DNA of 18,328 nucleotides from assembly GCA_029935295.1 (NCBI GenBank), contig JAOZKP010000020.1:1-18328 (forward strand). Reading direction: 5' to 3'. This DNA comes from a bacterium. Lineage in GTDB: Bacteria > Desulfobacterota > Anaeroferrophillalia > Anaeroferrophillales > Tharpellaceae. Positions 7,612-12,841 of this stretch are shown piece by piece. Numbering within the stretch: position 1 is the stretch's first letter; every line of letters begins with the position of its first letter. The notes under the pieces were generated by a model that was not told where the DNA came from, ran no database searches, and saw only the letters and a program-made list of their open reading frames with translations. Both the position numbers and the translations under genes were made by a program.

Positions 7612-8480
7612 TGAATTTTCAAGACGTCATCCTCAACCTTGAACGCTACTGGGCCGACCACGGCTGCATCATTCAGCAACCCTACGATCTCGAAGTCGGA
7701 GCCGGGACTTTTAATCCGGCAACTTTCCTGCGCTCGCTCGGACCGGAACCCTACAACGTTGCCTACGTTGAGCCTTCAAGACGGCCAAGTGACGGTCGTT
7801 ACGGTGAAAATCCGAATCGCCTGCAGCACTATTACCAGTACCAGGTAATCCTGAAACCTTCACCGGTGGAAATTCAGGAGCTCTATCTTGACAGCTTGAA
7901 AGCATTAGGTATTGATCCGCTTGACCATGATATCCGCTTCGTTGAAGATGACTGGGAATCCCCGACCTTAGGCGCCTGGGGCCTGGGGTGGGAGGTCTGG
8001 TTGGATGGCATGGAGATCACCCAGTTCACCTATTTTCAACAGGTTGGCGGCTTTGACCTGAAACCGATTCCCGGAGAAATCACCTACGGTATCGAACGCA
8101 TTGCCATGTATCTGCAGGGGGTCGACAATGTCTACGACCTTAAATGGAACGATAAGTTTCTTTATGGCGATGTCCACCATCAAAGTGAAGTTGAGTGGTC
8201 AAGATACAACTTCGAAGAAGCTGATGTCAAAATGCTCTTAGAGCTTTTCAAGATGTTTGAGCAGGAGGGAATTCGTCTCGCGGAAAAAGATTTTGTCCTA
8301 CCGCTCTACGACTGCTGCCTGAAATGTTCCCACATTTTCAACCTGCTTGACGCCCGCGGCGCAATCTCGGTTACGGAACGAACTAACTATATCGGCAAGG
8401 TAAGAAACCTGGCTAAACTTTCTGCGACTAACTATTTGAAGCAAAGAGAAGAGATGGGTTTCCCATTGCTTAAACGCTGA
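7611..8480 (+). CDS. glyQ: Glycine--tRNA ligase alpha subunit
   Basis: This is the catalytic alpha subunit of the bacterial alpha2beta2 glycyl-tRNA synthetase. It activates glycine and charges tRNA-Gly together with the beta subunit GlyS. The whole class II core is present: FNPATFLRSLGPEPYNVAYV, EPSRRPSDGRYGENPNRLQH, GAWGLGWEVWLDGMEITQFT and EITYGIERIAMYLQG. At 289 aa it is full length. A GGAG inside the end of recO serves as ribosome site, and the start overlaps the recO stop. The odd point is downstream: glyS, which almost always follows glyQ, is absent. The next 239 bp are non-coding and mobile-element-like, and the next gene is mltA on the other strand. The alpha subunit alone is not known to suffice, so glyS is presumably elsewhere. 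Confidence 0.97.
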   Translation: MNFQDVILNLERYWADHGCIIQQPYDLEVGAGTFNPATFLRSLGPEPYNVAYVEPSRRPSDGRYGENPNRLQHYYQYQVILKPSPVEIQELYLDSLKALGIDPLDHDIRFVEDDWESPTLGAWGLGWEVWLDGMEITQFTYFQQVGGFDLKPIPGEITYGIERIAMYLQGVDNVYDLKWNDKFLYGDVHHQSEVEWSRYNFEEADVKMLLELFKMFEQEGIRLAEKDFVLPLYDCCLKCSHIFNLLDARGAISVTERTNYIGKVRNLAKLSATNYLKQREEMGFPLLKR

Positions 8481-8497
8481 TAAGCCAAACCTTGCTT

Positions 8498-8648
8498 GTA
8501 ACTATTCAGCGTGTCACCATAAAGCTACGAAAAATGGTGTCGAACACTGCTTCGCCCTCATAAACGGGGTCAAAGCTGGGGTGCTAACGCACCTTGTACC
8601 AGCAATGACCCCAATCCTTACAATTGAGAAAGGGGGCTGAATGGTTAC
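8498..8648. mobile_element. Candidate miniature inverted-repeat element (MITE-like)
   Basis: The element would start with GTAACTATTCAGC (8498-8510) and end with GCTGAATGGTTAC (8636-8648), a 13-bp terminal inverted repeat with one mismatch. Directly outside lie CCTTGCTT (8490-8497) and CCTTGTTT (8649-8656), an 8-bp direct repeat with one mismatch, as a target-site duplication would give. It has no coding capacity and contains a nested hairpin. GTAA-type termini and 8-bp duplications are known traits of the IS66 family, so an IS66-derived miniature element is one reading. A chance arrangement built around the mltA terminator is the alternative. A third copy of the end motif (GTAACAATTCAGCC) lies at 8661-8674. 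Confidence 0.4.
8566..8612. repeat. Nested hairpin with GGGGTCA/TGACCCC base
   Basis: Three stems nest: GGGGTCA (8566-8572) with TGACCCC (8606-8612), GCTGG (8575-8579) with CCAGC (8599-8603), and GGTGC (8580-8584) with GCACC (8589-8593) around a TAAC loop. An AA/AA internal loop and a 3' TTGTA bulge separate the stems. There is no T-run. It resembles a REP-type palindromic unit rather than a terminator; function unknown. Confidence 0.6.
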
Positions 8649-8674
8649 CCTTGTTTTCGAGTAACAATTCAGCC
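8628..8674 (-). terminator. Probable terminator of mltA
   Basis: GGCTGAATGGTTAC (8635-8648) and GTAACAATTCAGCC (8661-8674) pair over 14 positions with one mismatch and a 12-base loop. Read on the minus strand, the stem is followed by CCCTTT at 8634-8629, a short, imperfect T-tract. It lies about 45 bp beyond the mltA stop. The same arms belong to the MITE-like end repeats described for this stretch. Confidence 0.5.
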
Positions 8675-8690
8675 TCTGTGTTCTCTGTGG
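8674..8690. repeat. Short tandem CTCTGTG phrase
   Basis: CTCTGTG occurs at 8674-8680 and again at 8683-8689, separated by TT and followed by GT and an A-run. It is a degenerate intergenic phrase at the mltA 3' end with no visible function. Confidence 0.45.
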
Positions 8691-8719
8691 TAAAAAAATA
8701 TAACTTAATAATTACAACT

Positions 8720-10024
8720 CTAACGCGGAACAAAAAAGAAGAGACGGCCGTGCTGTTTCATGACCCCGGCCATCTGTTCTGCGGCCTGATCGGCACCGCA
8801 GTAGAGATCAACCCGAAATGGACCTTTAATCGCACCACCGGTATCCTGATTAAGAACCAGCTGCTGATATCTACGCCAACCGGTAAGTTCCCCTGCCGGA
8901 GAAAATATCGGCTTTTCCGTTGCCACCAGAGCCAGCGCCCCGCCTGGAAAAACTTTTCGGTCAGTGGCAATCGAATGGTGGGCGGTAACCGGCACTTGAT
9001 AACACCCTAAAGCTGCCTTGGTTTTAAGCTTATGAAAGAAGACATAACTCGGATTAACCTTGAAAACTTCTTCCCGCCGCTCCGGATGAGTTTTAAGCCA
9101 GGCCCGAATAGTCGGCATCGACACCTCGGCCCGGGTCAGTAAACCCTGACGGATCAACCAGCCACCGATACTGCGATAAGGTTGTCCGTTGGCGGCGCTG
9201 TAACCAACCATTACCGTATCTCCATTCTCCAGGCGCACCAGTCCCGAACCCTGAATCTGGAGAAAGAACCGGTCGGTCTCATCATCAACCCACAAAAGTT
9301 CGAGGTCACGCCCTTTAAGTTTGTCCTCATAATCGATCTCTGTCCGGGAATAGTAAGGTACGACTTTACCATTTTCTTGCAAACGTCCACGCAATGTTGG
9401 AAATTTAAGCTCAGCTAATTGAGGTCCAAAAGGCAGACCTGCCAACCACGGCCATAATTTCTGCACCTGATGCTTAAGATTAAATTTACCCAAATCAACC
9501 ACAACCAGGTCATCCGGTTTTTCATAGAGAGGATAGCGGTAGCCCGCATCGGGTTCCAGCGAACCATTAAGGGTCGGCACATAGTAACCTGTAAAAAGTA
9601 CCGGTTTATCATCTCGCATCCAGGGCAGTAAACTTGACGACACCGACTCCAACAATTTAAATTTACTCTTTAAAAATTGCCTGAGTTCATGCGCATCCGG
9701 ATTCTGCTGGAGAAAAGTCAGTAGTTCATTTTGAACTAAAAAAACCTTATCGGCTCTGACTTTAGCAACACCGTAATCAATTTCACGATCTTCCGGCAAC
9801 TTACGCAGATAATCAAGATTACGCTCAAGTGCCAGAGACAAAGCCGATAAATTAAAATCATCCGGGTCAGCAAACAGCTCCGGCCACTCGTTTTCTGAAA
9901 TCACCTGCAAATTTGCCTGCAATTGAACCGACCGAGAATAGTTTCCAAAAAAAACAATAACTATAAGAGCAGTCAACCCTGAAAAAAACATGAAAGCTAA
10001 AACATATCGTCGCCTAAACTGCAT
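8720..10024 (-). CDS. mltA: Membrane-bound lytic murein transglycosylase A (MltA)
   Basis: MltA cleaves the MurNAc-GlcNAc bond of peptidoglycan with formation of 1,6-anhydro-MurNAc, and acts in the periplasm during wall growth and recycling. The 434-residue protein has an N-terminal membrane anchor (about residues 7-27, preceded by RRR). The MltA domain follows with LFTGYYVP (143-150), YPLYEKPDDL, and LQIQGSGLVRLENGD (255-269). The C-terminal 3D domain has DTGGAIKGPFRVD (394-406), whose conserved aspartates include the catalytic residue. Unlike E. coli MltA there is no lipobox cysteine, so anchoring would be by an uncleaved helix. The ATG is preceded by AAGGA at 6 bases. It is divergent from clpS and ends at a probable hairpin terminator. 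Confidence 0.94.
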   Translation of the reverse strand: MQFRRRYVLAFMFFSGLTALIVIVFFGNYSRSVQLQANLQVISENEWPELFADPDDFNLSALSLALERNLDYLRKLPEDREIDYGVAKVRADKVFLVQNELLTFLQQNPDAHELRQFLKSKFKLLESVSSSLLPWMRDDKPVLFTGYYVPTLNGSLEPDAGYRYPLYEKPDDLVVVDLGKFNLKHQVQKLWPWLAGLPFGPQLAELKFPTLRGRLQENGKVVPYYSRTEIDYEDKLKGRDLELLWVDDETDRFFLQIQGSGLVRLENGDTVMVGYSAANGQPYRSIGGWLIRQGLLTRAEVSMPTIRAWLKTHPERREEVFKVNPSYVFFHKLKTKAALGCYQVPVTAHHSIATDRKVFPGGALALVATEKPIFSPAGELTGWRRYQQLVLNQDTGGAIKGPFRVDLYCGADQAAEQMAGVMKQHGRLFFFVPR

Positions 10025-10077
10025 AAAAAGTCCTTAACCGGGAAAGCTGCAAAGATTATTTCATTAAACTCAATTTT

Positions 10078-10119
10078 TAGCTTGCATTTTACGGTCAACT
10101 CACCATAAAAAGCAAGCTA
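10078..10119. promoter_or_regulatory. Dyad symmetry just upstream of the clpS promoter
   Basis: TAGCTTGC (10078-10085) is exactly inverted as GCAAGCTA (10112-10119). After one A/A mismatch, TTTTA (10087-10091) also pairs with TAAAA (10106-10110), giving 13 of 14 paired positions around a 14-base loop. It lies in the mltA/clpS divergent spacer, 4 bp before the clpS -35 box, where no gene ends. An operator or a structured leader is therefore more likely than a terminator. The binding factor is unknown. Confidence 0.45.
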
Positions 10120-10122
10120 GAT

Positions 10123-10150
10123 TTGACATTTACAAAATCAACCTTATCTT
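10123..10150 (+). promoter_or_regulatory. Sigma70-like promoter for clpS-clpA
   Basis: A perfect -35 box TTGACA (10123-10128) is followed after 16 bp by TATCTT (10145-10150; 4 of 6 to TATAAT). The predicted start near 10157 leaves a short leader before the clpS GTG at 10180. Confidence 0.5.
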
Positions 10151-10179
10151 TAAACAGTAAATAATCACCAGAGGGATTT

Positions 10180-10494
10180 GTGACTGCAGTTGAATTTGAG
10201 AATCTTGATGAGGTTCTAGATGAAAAATATGAACGTCTCCAGGAGCCTCCTCTTTATCGAGTCATAATCCATAACGACCACTATACAACTATGGAATTTG
10301 TTGTCGAAATTTTGGAGGATGTGTTCCATTTCGACCAGGTTCAGGCTGAACAGATCATGATGATGGTACATCGTCAAGGTGCTGGTTTCTGTGGTGAGTA
10401 TGAGCGGCAAATAGCTGAGAGCAAGGTTGCCGAGGTTAGCCGACGAGCAGCTGCAGCCGGTTTTCCCCTGCGCTGCACAATGGAAAAAGTATGA
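10180..10494 (+). CDS. clpS: ATP-dependent Clp protease adaptor ClpS
   Basis: ClpS binds proteins with N-degron residues and hands them to the ClpA N-domain for unfolding and ClpP degradation. The 104-residue protein has a disordered acidic N-terminus and then the conserved core: YRVIIHNDHYTTMEFVVEIL, with Asn32 and Asp33 of the N-degron pocket and Met38 as gatekeeper. MMVHRQGAGFCG follows, with His64 matching the amino-group-binding histidine. The second acidic residue of the usual NDD is His34 here. Translation begins at GTG 10180, with GAGGG about 5 bases upstream. The stop overlaps the clpA ATG by 4 bp, so the two are translationally coupled, the standard arrangement. Confidence 0.97.
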   Translation: MTAVEFENLDEVLDEKYERLQEPPLYRVIIHNDHYTTMEFVVEILEDVFHFDQVQAEQIMMMVHRQGAGFCGEYERQIAESKVAEVSRRAAAAGFPLRCTMEKV

Positions 10495-12800
10495 TAAATC
10501 AAGAATTTGAACAAGCTATAATTGCGGCTTTCCGCGAGGCCAAAAACCGGGAACACGAATATTTGACCGTCGAGCATCTGCTCTACACGATTCTCCAGAA
10601 CGAAAACGGCCGGGACCTGATTGAAAAAAGCGGCGGCGAGGTGAGTACGTTAATTGCCCGACTCGAAAACTATTTTTCCGCTAAAGTACCAAAACTTAAG
10701 AATGGTGATAATGACACCCCAACTGAAACTATTGCCTTCCAGCGCCTGATACAACGTACCTTAATTCAGGTCCAGATGTCGGAAAAACCTGAAGCGGAAA
10801 TCGGCGATCTGCTGGCGGCAATTTTTGCTGAAGATGAAAGTTATGCCTGTTTTTTTCTGCGCGAACAGGAGATCAACCGCTTGGATATCCTGCGCCTGAT
10901 CAGCGGTGACGATGAAAGTGCTACCAATCCGCAAAGCCGTGATGACGAACCTGCAAACAATAACCACCCCCTGTTTAGCAACCTTAAACCCGCCGGGGAT
11001 TCGACGTCGTCCTCTTCGGAACAAAATATAAATAATCAAAAATCGTCTCACAATGACCCACTGCAGAACTTCACTATCAACCTGAAAACCAAAGCTCAAG
11101 CTGGCAATATTGACCCGCTTATTGGTCGGGAAACTGAGATGCAAAGAACGCTGCAGGTTCTTTGCCGCCGCCAGAAAAATAATCCACTCTTTATTGGCGA
11201 ACCCGGAGTCGGCAAGACCGCTATGGCCGAGGGTTTGGCTCTGCGTTTTACCGAAAAGTCAGTGCCCGAACACTTGCTTGACTATGAAATTTTTGCTCTT
11301 GACCTGGGCGCGGTTCTGGCCGGGACCAAGTATCGCGGCCAGTTTGAAGAACGCCTCAAAGGGGTCATTAAAGAGCTTGAAAAAAAGGAGAAGGTAATTC
11401 TCTTTATTGATGAAATTCATACCCTGGTCGGAGCCGGTGCGACCAGCGGCGGCTCAATGGATGCCGCCAATATCCTGAAACCGATTTTAGCCGCCGGCCA
11501 CATCCGTTGTATCGGTTCGACCACCCACGATGAATACAAACAAAATTTTGCCAAAGACCGGGCTCTGGCACGGCGGTTTCAACCGATCACTCTGCCGGAA
11601 CCGAGCGTTACGGAAACCGTGGCGATCCTCAAGGGCCTGCTGCCGGGTTTCGAAAAACATCATCGGGTGCGCTATAGCCGAACAGCGGTCAAAGCTGCCG
11701 CCGAACTTTCAGCCCGCTATATCAATGACCGCTGCCTCCCGGATAAAGCAATTGATGTTATCGACGAGGCCGCTGCCGCCGCACGTCTGGCCAGTGGCAA
11801 TAATAAAATCCGTACTATTACAGTACCGGAGATCGAAAAGGTAGTTTCACAAATCGCCAAGGTTCCGGTCAAAAAAGTAACAACTGACAATGCCAACCGC
11901 CTGACCCACCTTGATGATCACCTTAAAAAACAGATTTTTGGTCAGGATGAAGCGATTGCGGCCCTTTTTCGGGCATTGAAAAGGGCCCACGCCGGCCTTA
12001 ACTCTCCAGAGCGCCCGCTCGGCTCATTCCTCTTTACCGGGCCGACCGGAGTTGGAAAAACCGAGATCTGCCGCCAGGCAGCGACTCGGCTCGGGATTGA
12101 ACTTATCCGTTTTGACATGAGTGAATATATGGAAAAACATGCAGTCGCCCGGCTTATCGGAGCACCGCCCGGTTATGTCGGCTTCGAGCAGGGCGGCCTC
12201 CTTACAGAACAGATCAGAAAGACTCCGCACGCCTTGGTACTTTTAGATGAAATCGACAAAGCCCATCCCGATATTTTCGGGATTCTGCTACAGATTATGG
12301 ATTATGCAACATTAACTGACAATAATGGTAAAAAGGCCGATTTCCGCCATACGATCCTGGTGATGACTAGCAATGCCGGAGCCCGGGAGATGGCTGCCAA
12401 CAATATCGGCTTCGGCGATACCGACAACTATAAACCGCAGGAGAAAGGAAAGAGGGCTCTGGAAAAACTCTTCACCCCGGAGTTCCGTAACCGTCTCGAT
12501 GAAATCATCTTTTTCCACCCCCTGAACCAAGAAGTAATGTTACAGGTAGTTGATAAATTTATCGCCCGTTTTGAGATTTTTCTCAAACCCCGCAAAGTTG
12601 TTCTCACAATCAGCAATGGTGTCCGCAAATGGCTGGCTGACAATGGTTTTGATCCTAAATTCGGTGCTCGTCCCTTAGACCGCCTGATTCAGGACACAAT
12701 CAAAGACCCGCTCGCCGATGAACTTCTATTTGGTGATTTGAAACAGGGAGGAAAAGTAAAAGTTGTGATGAGAGGAGATAAACCTGTAATAAAAATATGA
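10491..12800 (+). CDS. clpA: ATP-dependent Clp protease ATP-binding subunit ClpA
   Basis: ClpA is the AAA+ unfoldase that docks on ClpP and feeds it ClpS-delivered and other substrates. The 769 residues show a Clp_N repeat domain (about 1-140), an Asn/Ser-rich linker (about 140-195), and two AAA+ modules. The first has Walker A GEPGVGKT (236-243) and Walker B LFIDE (304-308). The second has GPTGVGKT (517-524) and LLDE (584-587), with FTPEFRNRLDEIIFF after it. The ClpP-docking loop IGF is at 639-641. There is no ClpB/ClpC-type middle coiled coil, which fixes the ClpA subclass. The ATG overlaps the clpS stop (ATGA). clpP is not in the window. Confidence 0.97.
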   Translation: MINQEFEQAIIAAFREAKNREHEYLTVEHLLYTILQNENGRDLIEKSGGEVSTLIARLENYFSAKVPKLKNGDNDTPTETIAFQRLIQRTLIQVQMSEKPEAEIGDLLAAIFAEDESYACFFLREQEINRLDILRLISGDDESATNPQSRDDEPANNNHPLFSNLKPAGDSTSSSSEQNINNQKSSHNDPLQNFTINLKTKAQAGNIDPLIGRETEMQRTLQVLCRRQKNNPLFIGEPGVGKTAMAEGLALRFTEKSVPEHLLDYEIFALDLGAVLAGTKYRGQFEERLKGVIKELEKKEKVILFIDEIHTLVGAGATSGGSMDAANILKPILAAGHIRCIGSTTHDEYKQNFAKDRALARRFQPITLPEPSVTETVAILKGLLPGFEKHHRVRYSRTAVKAAAELSARYINDRCLPDKAIDVIDEAAAAARLASGNNKIRTITVPEIEKVVSQIAKVPVKKVTTDNANRLTHLDDHLKKQIFGQDEAIAALFRALKRAHAGLNSPERPLGSFLFTGPTGVGKTEICRQAATRLGIELIRFDMSEYMEKHAVARLIGAPPGYVGFEQGGLLTEQIRKTPHALVLLDEIDKAHPDIFGILLQIMDYATLTDNNGKKADFRHTILVMTSNAGAREMAANNIGFGDTDNYKPQEKGKRALEKLFTPEFRNRLDEIIFFHPLNQEVMLQVVDKFIARFEIFLKPRKVVLTISNGVRKWLADNGFDPKFGARPLDRLIQDTIKDPLADELLFGDLKQGGKVKVVMRGDKPVIKI

Positions 12801-12802
12801 CC

Positions 12803-12835
12803 TAGAAAAGTAAACTGAATAAATTGACCTTTCTA
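12803..12835. terminator. Possible bidirectional terminator between clpA and the peptidase gene
   Basis: TAGAAAAGTAAA (12803-12814) can pair with TTGACCTTTCTA (12824-12835) at 10 of 12 positions around a 9-base loop. It fills the 41-bp space between two convergent genes. The stem is AT-rich and lacks a U-run, so the call rests largely on position. Confidence 0.3.
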
Positions 12836-12841
12836 TGTCTC

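Noticed and set aside
8515..8539. CACCAT/ATGGTG 6-bp stem as the glyQ terminator
   Set aside because: Weak stem with a 13-base loop and no T-run; probably incidental within the repeat-rich spacer.
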